From assembly GCF_003417535.1 (NCBI RefSeq), contig NZ_QVLS01000003.1, forward strand, positions 248,001-312,000: 64,000 bases of DNA, written 5' to 3'. This document shows positions 52,576 through 63,828 of the stretch, in pieces; within the stretch, counting starts at the first letter, position 1; the number at the start of each line of letters is the position of its first letter. The translations under genes and the position numbers were made by a program. Under the pieces are notes generated by a model. That model made no database searches and was not told where the DNA came from. It saw nothing but the letters and a program-made list of their open reading frames with translations. The stretch comes from Hydrogenophaga borbori. GTDB lineage: Bacteria > Pseudomonadota > Gammaproteobacteria > Burkholderiales > Burkholderiaceae_C.

Positions 52576-53174
52576 GCGGCAGCCCGGCTGCCTTGCGCCT
52601 CCCTCACCAGGCCCACGAACTTGCGCGCCAGCACGCGCGGTGAATCGCGGCCGTCCGGGTCGAACCACAGGGCCGCCCAGTTGAGCGCGCCCATGAGCAT
52701 CAGGCGCAGGGCGCGCCTGTCGGTCCCGGCCGGCAAGGGCAGCTGCGCCACGACCTGGCGAAAGAACTGCTCGTAGCTGTCCCGCAGCTCCCGCAAGCGG
52801 TCCGCGGCCTGCGGGATGTCATCGGGCAACACACGGATCAGGACCTGGGCGTAGTCGCTGTCGCGCAAGACGGTCTCCAGGTGCGCCTTGCACATCGCCT
52901 CCAGGCGGTCCCAGGGATCGGTCTCCTTGGCCACGGCTTCGGTGGCCGCCTTTTCCAGTTCGATCACGCCGGCCTGGTACACCGCAAGCAGCAAATCTTC
53001 CTTCGAAGGGAAGTGGTAGTAGAGCGAGCCCGGCAGCATCTTGATTTCGACGGCGATGTCCCGCATGGACGTCGCGGCGTACCCGTGGCGGGCAAAGAGG
53101 CGCGCCGCGGCATCCAGCAGCTCCGGCAGTCGGTTGTCGGATCGGGGCGATCGGGCCGGTTTGGTGCTGGACAT
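52572..53174 (-). CDS. TetR-family regulator linked to the efflux operon
   Basis: A 200-aa regulator with helix-turn-helix at 18-62 (LFARHGYAATSMRDIAVEIKMLPGSLYYHF) and a KstR/FadR-like core. The segment SLYYHFPSKEDLL is the hallmark. It is 66 bp downstream of the ABC permease gene on the same strand, so it is likely the last gene of the HlyD-ABC operon and regulates it, possibly in response to a fatty acid or drug. Confidence 0.93.
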   Translation of the reverse strand: MSSTKPARSPRSDNRLPELLDAAARLFARHGYAATSMRDIAVEIKMLPGSLYYHFPSKEDLLLAVYQAGVIELEKAATEAVAKETDPWDRLEAMCKAHLETVLRDSDYAQVLIRVLPDDIPQAADRLRELRDSYEQFFRQVVAQLPLPAGTDRRALRLMLMGALNWAALWFDPDGRDSPRVLARKFVGLVREAQGSRAAA

Positions 53175-53240
53175 AGAGGCAATCGTCGGTGGGATGGGTT
53201 GGGGAGAGGCACGCCTTGAGACCGGTCCGCCGGTGGGCCC

Positions 53241-54374
53241 TCAGTCGAGGGTCTGCCGGTAGCGCGCGAGCGCGACCACGGCCGCCACCAGCAGGAAAGC
53301 CAGCATGGGCCACAGCTCGGGCAACACGTCCGCCAGCGTGCTGCCCTTGAGCAGGATACCGCGCACGATGCGCAGGAAGTGCGTCAGCGGAAGGACTTCG
53401 CCGATGGCCTGCGCCCAGGCCGGCATGCCCCGGAACGGGAACATGAAGCCCGACAGCAGCATCGAGGGCAGGAAGAAGAAGAAGGTCATCTGCACCGCCT
53501 GCAGCTGGTTGCGGGCGATGGTCGAGAAGGTGAAGCCCACGCCGAGGTTGGCCACGATGAACACCCCGATCATGGCCAGCAGCAGCCAGACGCTGCCCAC
53601 CATGGGCACCTCGAACAGCACGAAGGCCGCGCCCAGGATCACGCCGAGCTGCAGGTAGCCGATCACCACGTAGGGCAGGATCTTGCCCAGCATCACCTCC
53701 GCCGGCCGCACCGGCGTGGCCAGCAGGCTCTCCATGGTGCCGCGCTCGCGCTCGCGGGTCATGGCCAGGGAGGTGAGCATCACCATGGTCATGGTCAGGA
53801 TGGTGCCGATCAGCCCCGGCACGATGTTGTAGCGCGACAGCCCCTCCGGGTTGTAGCGGCGGTGCACGCGCAGATCGAACGGCGGCGCGGCCGCCTGCAG
53901 GCCGCGCAAGGGGCCCACGAGGTCGTGCTCCAGCGCCCGCGGCACCAGCTGCGACAGCGCGGCGATGGCGTTGGCCGCCGCCGACGGGTCGGTGGCGTCC
54001 ACCGAGACCAGCAGCGCGGGCGTCTCGCCGCGCAGGAGCCGGCGCGAGAAGTCGGCCGGGATCGCCACCACGAATTGCACCTCGCCCAGGGCGATCAGGC
54101 GCTCGGCCTCGGCCTCGCCGGCCGGCTGGTGGGTGATGCGGAAATAGCCCGTGTTCTCGATCGCGCTCACGATGGGTTGGGCCAGCGCGCCCCGGTCGGC
54201 GTTCACCAGGGCGGTGGGCAAGCCCTTGGGGTCGGTGTTGATGGCGTAGCCGAACAGCACCAGCTGCAGCACCGGAACGCCGACCGCCATGGCGAAGGTC
54301 AGGCGGTCGCGCAGCATCTGCTGGAACTCCTTGACGAACACGGCCAGCGTGCGCGCCCAGGAAAGGCCGTTCAT
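53241..54374 (-). CDS. ABC-2 type transporter permease
   Basis: A 377-aa membrane protein of the YhhJ/YbhR type. One helix near the N-terminus (about 25-45) is followed by a large periplasmic region (about 50-175) and five helices (about 180-370). MTRERERGTMESLLATPVRP is the conserved cytoplasmic loop of drug-export ABC-2 permeases. Overlaps the ATPase gene by ATGA. One permease gene only, so it is a homodimer or pairs with an unseen subunit. Confidence 0.93.
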   Translation of the reverse strand: MNGLSWARTLAVFVKEFQQMLRDRLTFAMAVGVPVLQLVLFGYAINTDPKGLPTALVNADRGALAQPIVSAIENTGYFRITHQPAGEAEAERLIALGEVQFVVAIPADFSRRLLRGETPALLVSVDATDPSAAANAIAALSQLVPRALEHDLVGPLRGLQAAAPPFDLRVHRRYNPEGLSRYNIVPGLIGTILTMTMVMLTSLAMTRERERGTMESLLATPVRPAEVMLGKILPYVVIGYLQLGVILGAAFVLFEVPMVGSVWLLLAMIGVFIVANLGVGFTFSTIARNQLQAVQMTFFFFLPSMLLSGFMFPFRGMPAWAQAIGEVLPLTHFLRIVRGILLKGSTLADVLPELWPMLAFLLVAAVVALARYRQTLD

Positions 54375-55276
54375 GCGCGCCCCATCAGGTTGATGAACAC
54401 GTCCTCCAGGCTGGCCTCGATGCGCTGCACCCCGAAGCCCTGCTGCTCGAGCGCCCGCAGGCGGGGCTCCACCGGTGCCGCGTCGCGCGCGCTCAGGTGC
54501 AAGGCATTGCCGAACGCGGCCACGCCGAGCACGCCGGGCCAGGCGCGCAGCGACGGTGCGAGCGTGCTCACCCCCTCCCCCTTCAGCGACCACACCACCA
54601 GCCCGGCCGCCTCCAGAATCTGGCGCTCGCTGCCGCGCGCCAGTACGCGGCCGTCGACGATGTAGACCAGTTCGTGGCAGCGCTCGGCCTCGTCCATGTA
54701 GTGCGTGGACACGAGCACCGTGATGCCCTGGTCCGCCAGGTCGTGGATCTGGTCCCAGAACTCGCGCCGCGCCTTGGGGTCGACGCCAGCCGTCGGCTCG
54801 TCGAGCAGCAGCAGGCGCGGCTCGTGGATCAGGCAGGCGGCGAGCGACAGGCGCTGCTTCCAGCCGCCGGACAAGGCGCCGGCCAGCTGCCCCTGGCGCG
54901 CGGCCAGTCCCAGCCGCTCCAGCGTGCGCGCCACCACCTCGCGCCGCCGCGGCAGTTCGTACAGGCGCGCGACGAAGTCCAGGTTCTCGCGAATCGACAG
55001 GTCCTCGTACAGCCCGAAGCGCTGCGGCATGTACCCCACCTGGCGCTTGATGCGCACCGCCTGCTCGCGCAGGTCCAGGCCCAGGCAGGTGCCGCTGCCC
55101 GCGTCCGGACGCAGCAGGCCGCACAGCAGGCGGATCGTCGTGGTCTTGCCACTGCCATTGGGGCCGAGGAAGCCGCAGATGCGCCCGGCGGCCAGCTGCA
55201 GCTGCACGCCATCGACCACCTTGCGCCCGCCGTAGGCCTTGGTCAGGCCGCTGACGTCGATGGCCAGCGCGCTCAT
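54371..55276 (-). CDS. ABC transporter ATP-binding protein
   Basis: A 301-aa ATPase. Walker A is GPNGSGKTTT near 39, the Q loop is in YMPQRFGLY, the signature is LSGGWKQRLSL near 138, Walker B LLLLDEPTAGVD near 158, and the switch His lies in VSTHYMDEAERC. Full-length family fold with a C-terminal DrrA-like tail. Overlaps both neighbours by four bases, so the HlyD-ATPase-permease set is one translational unit. Confidence 0.95.
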   Translation of the reverse strand: MSALAIDVSGLTKAYGGRKVVDGVQLQLAAGRICGFLGPNGSGKTTTIRLLCGLLRPDAGSGTCLGLDLREQAVRIKRQVGYMPQRFGLYEDLSIRENLDFVARLYELPRRREVVARTLERLGLAARQGQLAGALSGGWKQRLSLAACLIHEPRLLLLDEPTAGVDPKARREFWDQIHDLADQGITVLVSTHYMDEAERCHELVYIVDGRVLARGSERQILEAAGLVVWSLKGEGVSTLAPSLRAWPGVLGVAAFGNALHLSARDAAPVEPRLRALEQQGFGVQRIEASLEDVFINLMGRA

Positions 55277-56259
55277 GGCGTGCCCGCGACAGGGCGCTCG
55301 ACGTCGACCGGCTGCCCCGGGTGCAGGCGCGCCGCGTCCGCGGGCTCGGGCCGGGCCTCGACCATGAACACCAGCCGAGCGCGCTGCGCGTTCGAATAGA
55401 TCACCGGCGGCGTGTACTCGGCCTGCCCGGCGATGTGCGAGACACGGACCTGCAGCGGCGCGCCACAGCCGTCGCAGCGCGCCGCCAGGGACTGGCCGAG
55501 GCGGATGCCGGACAGCTCGGCCTCGGGCACGAAGAAGCGCAGCTTGATGTTCCCCGGCGGCAGCAGCGCCAGCACCGGCTGGCCGGCCGGCACGAACTCG
55601 CCCGGGCGAAAGAAGACATCGTTCACGACACCGGCCACCGGCGCGAACCGCCGCGTCTTCTCCAGCTGGCGCTCGAGCAGGCGCAGGGCGCCGCCCGCCG
55701 CCGCCACGTTGGCGCGGCTGGCTTGCTGCTCGTCGCCGCGCGCCGGCAGCTGGGCGACCCGCAGCGCGGCCGACAACTCGTCGACCCGCGCGGCCGCCGC
55801 GCGCTGCCGCGTGCTGGCGTCGTCGACCTGGGCGAGCGACACGAAGCCCTGCGCCAGCAGGCGCTGCTGGCGCTCGACCTCGCGCTGGGCCAGCGCGAGG
55901 GCCACCTGGGCCTGCGCCAGCTGCGCCCGGATCACCGCCTGCTCGTCGGCGCGGCGCCCCTTCTCCAGATTGGCCTGTTGCGCCTGGGCGGCCTGCAGCC
56001 GCGCGGCGGCCTCGTCCCGGGCCGCGGCTTCGCTGGCCGATTCCAGCTCGAACAGCGGCGCCCCGCGCGCCACGGTGTCGCTGGCGCGCACCTGGAGGGA
56101 TTCGAGGGTGCCCGCCAGCGGCGCGGCCACGTAGACGAAATCCCCCACCGCATAGCCGGACCAGGTGGCGGGTGGTTCGGGCGAACAGGCCGCGAGCGCC
56201 AGCGCGGCGGCGGCGCAGAGTCCGCGGGCGACGGGGGACGCGCTGACACGGCAGAACAT
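55273..56259 (-). CDS. HlyD-family periplasmic adaptor, lipoprotein
   Basis: A 328-aa membrane-fusion protein. The leader ends LAACSPEP with the lipidated Cys25, so it is anchored in a membrane rather than spanning it. A barrel-sandwich segment (about 40-70 and 195-235) surrounds a coiled-coil hairpin (about 75-190, rich in Gln and Arg). It links the ABC pump to an outer-membrane channel. First gene of the operon. An FNR-type box lies 45 bp upstream. Confidence 0.93.
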   Translation of the reverse strand: MFCRVSASPVARGLCAAAALALAACSPEPPATWSGYAVGDFVYVAAPLAGTLESLQVRASDTVARGAPLFELESASEAAARDEAAARLQAAQAQQANLEKGRRADEQAVIRAQLAQAQVALALAQREVERQQRLLAQGFVSLAQVDDASTRQRAAAARVDELSAALRVAQLPARGDEQQASRANVAAAGGALRLLERQLEKTRRFAPVAGVVNDVFFRPGEFVPAGQPVLALLPPGNIKLRFFVPEAELSGIRLGQSLAARCDGCGAPLQVRVSHIAGQAEYTPPVIYSNAQRARLVFMVEARPEPADAARLHPGQPVDVERPVAGTP

Positions 56260-56303
56260 GGCGCCAGCTTAGAGGAAATGGCCGCCGGCGTCGCCGGCTG
56301 GCC

Positions 56304-56317
56304 ATGATCTGGATCAA
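56304..56317. promoter_or_regulatory. FNR/Anr-type box before the HlyD-ABC operon
   Basis: ATGAT, 4 bases CTGG, ATCAA: nine of ten positions agree with the TTGAT-N4-ATCAA consensus. Centred about 51 bp before the HlyD ATG at 56259, in the 82-bp gap after the Bug gene. Suggests induction at low oxygen; not proven. Confidence 0.5.
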
Positions 56318-56341
56318 GCCGGCGCGCCGCCGGCGACCGCC

Positions 56342-57328
56342 TCAGTCCACCTTGAGCTTGACCGCCTGGAAGATGCGCGTGAGGCGCTGCGCCTCGGCGC
56401 TGTAGAACTTCTGCGCCTGGGCCAGGGGCATGGCGCGCTTGAGCGCGACACCGCCCGCCTCGCGCGTGTAGTTCTCGAATTCGGGCCCCTGCAGGGCGGT
56501 GTCGACCGCGCGGTGCAGCGTCGCCACCACCTCGGCCGGCACCTGGCGCGGCAGGAAGACACCGGTCCACACGGTGTAGACGAAGTCCTTGAGGCCATCC
56601 ACGTCGCCCAGGCGCGGCACGCCGGCCACCGGCTCGGCCGCGGCGTTGGCGATCAGGCGCAGCGAGCCCTGCTCGATCAGCTTGGCCGTGCTGCCGGCCA
56701 TGGGCAGGAAGGCGATGTCGACCTGTCCGCCGAGCAGGTCGTTGAGCGCGGGCGCCAGCCCCTTGTAGGGCACGTGCAGCAGCTGCCCGCCCGTGAGCGA
56801 CTTGAAGTGCTCGCCCATGAGGTGGTAGAGCGTGCCGCTGCCCGGCGTGGCGTAGCTCAGCGCCTTGGCCGACGGGTTCTTCATGTGCTCCAGCAGCTGT
56901 TGCACCGAGCGGATGTTCAGGCTGGGCCGCACCACCAGCGCGATGTTGGTGTACGACAGCTGCGACACCAGGACCAGGTCCTCGGGCTTGTGGCGCACGT
57001 TGGGCATGGTCAGGGGCGGCAGGATGGGCTCGGCCACCGTGGCCAGCAGCACCGAATGGCCGTCGGGCGGCGCCGACAGCACCTTGCCCACGCCGAGCGC
57101 GCCGCCCACGCCGGCGAAGTTCTCCACGATCACCACCTCGCCCAGCGCTTTCTGCACCAGGGGCTGCATGACGCGCGCCACCATGTCGGCGGGACCGCCC
57201 GCGGGAAAGGGCACCACCAGCGATACGCGGCGCGCGGGGTAGCTGGCCTGCGCCAGGGCCAGAGGGGCCACGGCACTCAGGGTCGAGGCCGCGGCGGCGG
57301 CCAGCAGGGAGCGGCGATGGAAGTTCAT
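56342..57328 (-). CDS. Bug-family tripartite tricarboxylate transporter binding protein
   Basis: A 328-aa periplasmic binding protein. Leader MNFHRRSLLAAAAAST runs to LALAQAS. The mature part begins YPARRVSLVVPFPAGGPADM, the Bug ligand-loop motif, and PYKGLAPALNDLLGGQVD is typical of the second lobe. It lies 28 bp downstream of the amidohydrolase gene, and no membrane subunits are nearby. Likely binds the substrate of that enzyme. Confidence 0.94.
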   Translation of the reverse strand: MNFHRRSLLAAAAASTLSAVAPLALAQASYPARRVSLVVPFPAGGPADMVARVMQPLVQKALGEVVIVENFAGVGGALGVGKVLSAPPDGHSVLLATVAEPILPPLTMPNVRHKPEDLVLVSQLSYTNIALVVRPSLNIRSVQQLLEHMKNPSAKALSYATPGSGTLYHLMGEHFKSLTGGQLLHVPYKGLAPALNDLLGGQVDIAFLPMAGSTAKLIEQGSLRLIANAAAEPVAGVPRLGDVDGLKDFVYTVWTGVFLPRQVPAEVVATLHRAVDTALQGPEFENYTREAGGVALKRAMPLAQAQKFYSAEAQRLTRIFQAVKLKVD

Positions 57329-57356
57329 GTGCTTGTCTCCGGTGAGGGGCTGGGAA

Positions 57357-58301
57357 TCAGGCGGCGGCCTTGTCGGCGCGCGTGCCCCGGCCTTGCTTGG
57401 CCTGGTCGATGCGGTACAGGCGGGTGGCGTTGCCGCCCATGATGAGTTCAATGGCGTGGTCCGGAATCTCCGGCATGCCCAGCGCCTTGGCGTGTTCGTT
57501 GATGCCCTGCACGGTCTTGTGGAAGGTCCACATGAAGGGGTTCTCCGAGCCGTACAGCAGCCGCTCCCAGGGGTTCACGCAGCCGAAGTCGTGGATCAGC
57601 TGGTAGACGGTGCGCGGGTGGTAGAAGCCCAGCGCGCTGAGGTCGGCGTGGAAGTTGGGGTTGCGCGCGACCACGCCCATGGCCTCGGCCGCGTAGGGGT
57701 AGCCCAGGTGGCAGATCACCACCTTCATGTCGGGGAAGCGCTGGCCGACCTCGTCGAGCAGCCAGGGCTGCTGCAGTTTCATGTCGGCGCCGCACACGGG
57801 CGTGAAGCCCATGTGGAAATGCACCGGCACGCCCAGCGCCGTGGCCGCTTCGTACAGCGGGTCGCAGGCCTTGTCGCGCGGATCGAAGTGCGCATAGGTG
57901 GGGTAGAGCTTGATGCCGCGGAAGTCGAGGTCGCGCACGCAGCGCTCCAGCTCGTCGGCCGCGCCCCAGGGGTCGACGATGGGGTCGGCGCTGCAGATGC
58001 CGATGAGGCGGCCGTTGGACGCCGCCACCTGCTTGGCCACGAAGTCATTGGGCACGTCGTAGGGGCGGTGCTCGGGCTTGAGCACGCGGTTCCAGTTGCC
58101 CGCGAGCACGCAGCACACGTCGATGCCGACCTCGTCCATCACGTGCACCAGCATCTCGCCGTCGCGCCGCTCGGACTTCACCTCGGTGCTGTGGTAGCGG
58201 AAGCCCCGCTCGCTCCAGTTCTTGCGCAGCTGCTTGTACACGTGCTCGGACACGTGCACGCCGGGCTGGCCCAGGTGGATGTGGTTGTCGACGACGAACA
58301 T
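57357..58301 (-). CDS. Amidohydrolase-family protein (ACMSD-like branch)
   Basis: A 314-aa TIM-barrel metal enzyme. The metal motif is HIH at residues 7-9 (DNHIHLG), another His lies in PVHFHMGF, one in CHLGYP, and the Glu/Asn region YGSENPFMWT near the C-terminus carries the position of the conserved Asp in most relatives. This amidohydrolase_2 group hydrolyses or decarboxylates aromatic and lactone acids. Pairs with the Bug protein downstream. Faces the MarR gene across 118 bp with repeated half-sites. Substrate unknown. Confidence 0.9.
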   Translation of the reverse strand: MFVVDNHIHLGQPGVHVSEHVYKQLRKNWSERGFRYHSTEVKSERRDGEMLVHVMDEVGIDVCCVLAGNWNRVLKPEHRPYDVPNDFVAKQVAASNGRLIGICSADPIVDPWGAADELERCVRDLDFRGIKLYPTYAHFDPRDKACDPLYEAATALGVPVHFHMGFTPVCGADMKLQQPWLLDEVGQRFPDMKVVICHLGYPYAAEAMGVVARNPNFHADLSALGFYHPRTVYQLIHDFGCVNPWERLLYGSENPFMWTFHKTVQGINEHAKALGMPEIPDHAIELIMGGNATRLYRIDQAKQGRGTRADKAAA

Positions 58302-58344
58302 GCGATCTCCTGTCTCTTGGTGGTCCGTGACGGGAGTCGAATGG

Positions 58345-58386
58345 TAGACGTCGAATAGTTCGATGTCAAACTAATAGACATCAAAT
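58345..58386. promoter_or_regulatory. MarR-type operator array
   Basis: The direct repeat TAGAC(G/A)TC(G/A)AAT occurs at 58345-58356 and 58375-58386, 30 bp apart. GACGTCGAA-TAG-TTCGATGTC (58347-58367) forms a 9-3-9 inverted repeat with one mismatch. GATGTC (58362) and GACATC (58377) form another. AT-rich, in the gap between the amidohydrolase and marR starts: probable binding site of the MarR protein. Confidence 0.7.
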
Positions 58387-58419
58387 CATCAGGGGGTGCG
58401 TGCTATCCTGCCGCCCCGC

Positions 58420-58866
58420 ATGGCCGCTCCCCCCGACACCCCCTCGCCCGCCCTGGGCAACCTCGACGCCTACCTGGGCTACCACCTGCGCCGGGCGCAC
58501 AACCGCTCGCTCAAGCGCATCGACCAGGCGCTGGCCAAGCTGCAGCTCACCACCGCCATGTACGGCGTGCTGGAGCTGCTGAGCTGCAATGCGGAGCTGT
58601 CGCAGGGGCGGCTGGCCAAGGCGGTGGGGCTGACCAACCCGTCCATGGTGCCGCTGGTGGACAAGCTGGCCGAGCGCGGCCTGGTGGAGCGCTGCCGCCA
58701 CGAGCACGACCGCCGCAGCGTGCACCTCAAGCTCACGCCCGAAGGGCGGCGCTTCTGGACGCGCGCCGCGCGCGTGGTGCGCGAGCACGAGAACCACCTG
58801 CGCAGCGGCCTGTCGGACAGCGACGTGGCGGAGCTGATCCGCCTGCTGGGCAAGGTCGGAGAGTAA
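58420..58866 (+). CDS. MarR-family transcriptional regulator
   Basis: A 148-aa winged-helix regulator. The recognition helix region is GRLAKAVGLTNPSMVPLVDKL (about 60-80), and the wing is ERCRHEHDRRSVHLKLTPEG, the conserved D-x-R-s motif. ATG at 58420 is preferred; GTG at 58396 gives eight more residues. Divergent from the amidohydrolase/Bug genes, which it likely represses until a phenolic or other acid appears. Confidence 0.93.
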   Translation: MAAPPDTPSPALGNLDAYLGYHLRRAHNRSLKRIDQALAKLQLTTAMYGVLELLSCNAELSQGRLAKAVGLTNPSMVPLVDKLAERGLVERCRHEHDRRSVHLKLTPEGRRFWTRAARVVREHENHLRSGLSDSDVAELIRLLGKVGE

Positions 58867-58900
58867 GAAGCCGCGGGCGCGCGCCGGCGCCCGGGCGGGC

Positions 58901-60889
58901 TCAGGCCCCGCCGGCCCCCAGGCGGAACACCGACACGGTCGACACCAGTTCGTCCGCCTGCTGGCGCAGGCTGTTGGCGGCCGCGGCCATCTGTTCCACC
59001 AGCGCGGCGTTCTGCTGCGTGGTCTGGTCCAGCTGCACCACCGCCTCGCCCACCTGGCCCACGCCAGCGCTCTGTTCGCCGCTGGCGGTGCTGATGTCGG
59101 ACATGAGCCGCGACACCTTCTGGATGGAAGCGATCACCTCGCGCATGGTCTGGCCGGCCTCGTTCACCAGCACGGTGCCCTGGTCCACGCTGTCCACGCT
59201 GCTGCCGATCAGGGCCTTGATTTCGTGCGCGGCCTGGGCCGAGCGCGTGGCCAGGTGGCGCACCTCGCTGGCCACCACGGCGAAGCCGCGGCCCTGCTCG
59301 CCCGCGCGCGCCGCTTCCACGGCCGCGTTGAGCGCCAGGATGTTGGTCTGGAAGGCGATGCCGTCGATGACGCCGATGATGTCGGCGATCTTGCGCGAGC
59401 CGGCGTTGATGTCGCCCATGGTGTCCACCACCCGCTGCACGGCCGCGCCACCCTGCTCGGCCAGCTCGCTGGCCGAGCGCGCGAGCTGGTCGGCCTCGCG
59501 CGCGTGCCCCGCGTTCTGACCGACCGCCGTGCCCAGCTGCTCCATGGAGGCGGCCGTCTCTTCCAGCGCGCTGGCCTGACCTTCCGTGCGGCCGGAGAGA
59601 TCCTGATTGCCCTGCGAAATCTCCGAGCTGGCCGTGGCCACCGCCTCGGCACCCTGGCGCACGCGCGCCACCACGCCCGCGAGGTCGCGCTGCATGCGCG
59701 CCAGCTGGGCCATCAGGCTGTGCTGATCGCCCGGGCGCACGGGCACGGGCTGGCCCAGGTCGCCGCGCGCCACGCGCTCGCTGACCGCCACGGCCTCGGC
59801 CGGCTCACCGCCGAGCGGGCGCAGCACCAGCCGCTGCAGGGCCCAGAGCAGGCCCAGCGAGACCAGCGCGACCGAGACGGCGCCCAACGTCCAGGCGGTG
59901 ACGCGCAAGGCGTTCACCTCGGCCAGGATGCGGTCCTGCGGCACCGTGGCGGCAAAGGCCCAGAGCGAGCGGTCCTTGCCCACCGGCACCGGCACGTAGA
60001 TGCGCGTGACCTCGGTGTCCAGGCGCGGGTCTTCGTGGCTGACCCGCACCACCCGGCCGTCGCGCAGGGACGCGTTCAGCGGCTCGCGCTCGTCGGCCGC
60101 CGTCAGCTCGCGCCCCACGTTGTCGGGATCCCGGTCGCCCACGGTCAGGCCGCCCGCGGAGAACAGGCTGGCGTAGCCGGTGTCGTAGACGCGGATCGCG
60201 CCCACCTTGTCCTGCAGGCTGGAGAGCGCCACATCGATGCCCGCCACGCCGAGCAGACGACCGCCCATCACGATGGGCACGGACGTGGTGGTGATCAGCA
60301 CCTCCTTGCCCGCCACGGTGTACTTGTACGGCTCGATCAGCGTCTCCTGGCCGCTGCGCTTGGGCAACTGGTAGTAGTCGCCGGCGCCGGGCTTGTCGTA
60401 GTCCACCAGGACCTCCACCGACGCCACGCCGCTGCCGCGGTTCCAGTACGGGATGTAGCGACCCGAGGCGTCGTGCCCGGGCTTGCCCGCGAACTCCGCG
60501 TCGCGGCCATCGAAGGCGTCGGGCTCCCACGCGGTCCAGACGCCCAGGAACTGCGGCGATCCCTCCAGCACGCTCTTGAGCAAGGCGTCGGCCTGCGCGC
60601 GGTCGGCGCGACCGCTGGCCTTCAAGCCGGCCAGCGACTGCGCCAGGGTGCGCGCGGCCGTCATGGTGGCGTTGAGCTCGGCGCCGATCTGCGCCGCGTT
60701 GCGCGTCGCCAGTTCCTCGGCGAACATGAGCGCCGTCTTCTCCTGCAGCTGGCCCGCCTGGCGCGTCAGCGATACCACCGTGGCGGCGAAACCGGCCAGC
60801 ACGACGCCCACCACCATCAGCAGCAGCTTGGTGCGCAGGCTCAGGGAGGCGAGCCAGGGGCCCGGGGAAGGGGACTGGGAAGACAACAC
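58901..60889 (-). CDS. Methyl-accepting chemotaxis protein with Cache-type sensor
   Basis: A 662-aa chemoreceptor. A helix at about 18-40 starts the periplasmic double-Cache-like domain (about 45-325; its first module includes [20 protein letters not shown]). A second helix (about 330-352) leads to HAMP (about 353-405) and the signalling domain. The tip region [20 protein letters not shown] is well conserved. The C-terminus ends in [10 protein letters not shown] without the NWETF-type CheR/B pentapeptide. Start is GTG at 60889. Ligand unknown; lies 34 bp from the MarR gene, tail to tail. Confidence 0.95.
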   Translation of the reverse strand: MLSSQSPSPGPWLASLSLRTKLLLMVVGVVLAGFAATVVSLTRQAGQLQEKTALMFAEELATRNAAQIGAELNATMTAARTLAQSLAGLKASGRADRAQADALLKSVLEGSPQFLGVWTAWEPDAFDGRDAEFAGKPGHDASGRYIPYWNRGSGVASVEVLVDYDKPGAGDYYQLPKRSGQETLIEPYKYTVAGKEVLITTTSVPIVMGGRLLGVAGIDVALSSLQDKVGAIRVYDTGYASLFSAGGLTVGDRDPDNVGRELTAADEREPLNASLRDGRVVRVSHEDPRLDTEVTRIYVPVPVGKDRSLWAFAATVPQDRILAEVNALRVTAWTLGAVSVALVSLGLLWALQRLVLRPLGGEPAEAVAVSERVARGDLGQPVPVRPGDQHSLMAQLARMQRDLAGVVARVRQGAEAVATASSEISQGNQDLSGRTEGQASALEETAASMEQLGTAVGQNAGHAREADQLARSASELAEQGGAAVQRVVDTMGDINAGSRKIADIIGVIDGIAFQTNILALNAAVEAARAGEQGRGFAVVASEVRHLATRSAQAAHEIKALIGSSVDSVDQGTVLVNEAGQTMREVIASIQKVSRLMSDISTASGEQSAGVGQVGEAVVQLDQTTQQNAALVEQMAAAANSLRQQADELVSTVSVFRLGAGGA

Positions 60890-60980
60890 GCGCGATTCCT
60901 TTCGTCGGCCGACATGACCGCCAGGGAATCTCCCACGTCTGCCGCCCCGTGAAGCCGGGAACAGCGCGGCGAAGCGGCGC

Positions 60981-63302
<2,322 letters not shown>

Positions 63303-63303
<1 letters not shown>

Positions 63304-63749
63304 CACAGCACCCCGATCAGTTGCACCTCGAAGCGCACGGGCTGGCCGGCGAGCGGGTGGTTGAAATCGAACAGCACTGCGCCGTCCTCGCGCACCTCGC
63401 GCACGGCCCCGGCGTAGGTGCCGGTGCCGTCGGGCGTGGGGAACTGCACCACATCGCCGACGGCGTAGCGCTCCAGCGGGTCGCCCAGCTGGTCGAGCAG
63501 CTTGCGCGCCACCCACTGCTGCATCTCGGGCTGGCGCTCGCCAAAGGCCTCGCCGGGCGCCAGTTCGATGACGGTGCGCGTGCCCTCTTCCAGGCCGATG
63601 AGGCGCTGTTCGATGGCCGGCGACAGCTCGCCCTGGCCCAGGCTGAGCGTGGCGGGCTGGCCGTTGAAGGTATCGATGATGACCTGACCGCCCGCATCGC
63701 TCATGCGGTAGTGCAGGGTCAGGAAGGAGCCGGGCTGGACGTGGGACAT
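63303..63749 (-). CDS. fkpB: FKBP-type peptidyl-prolyl isomerase (SlpA/FkpB)
   Basis: A 148-aa two-domain FKBP. Starts at [16 protein letters not shown]; the FKBP fold has the IF insertion (about 65-125) typical of the SlyD/SlpA group, without SlyD's His-rich tail. [16 protein letters not shown] is the conserved C-terminal strand. A folding helper in the cytosol. It is upstream of ispH with a TGATG overlap and divergent from radC with 79 bp between starts. Confidence 0.95.
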
Positions 63750-63828
63750 GGCGGGGGTGGCGATGCACCCGGGGGGATGGGGTGAAACGCGTATTGTAAA
63801 AAGCGCCGGCCACCCAGGGAGCCAAGGC

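Noticed and set aside
58867-58900. GC-rich inverted repeat between marR and the chemoreceptor gene as a terminator
   Set aside because: Only a 6-bp stem and no T tract on either strand.
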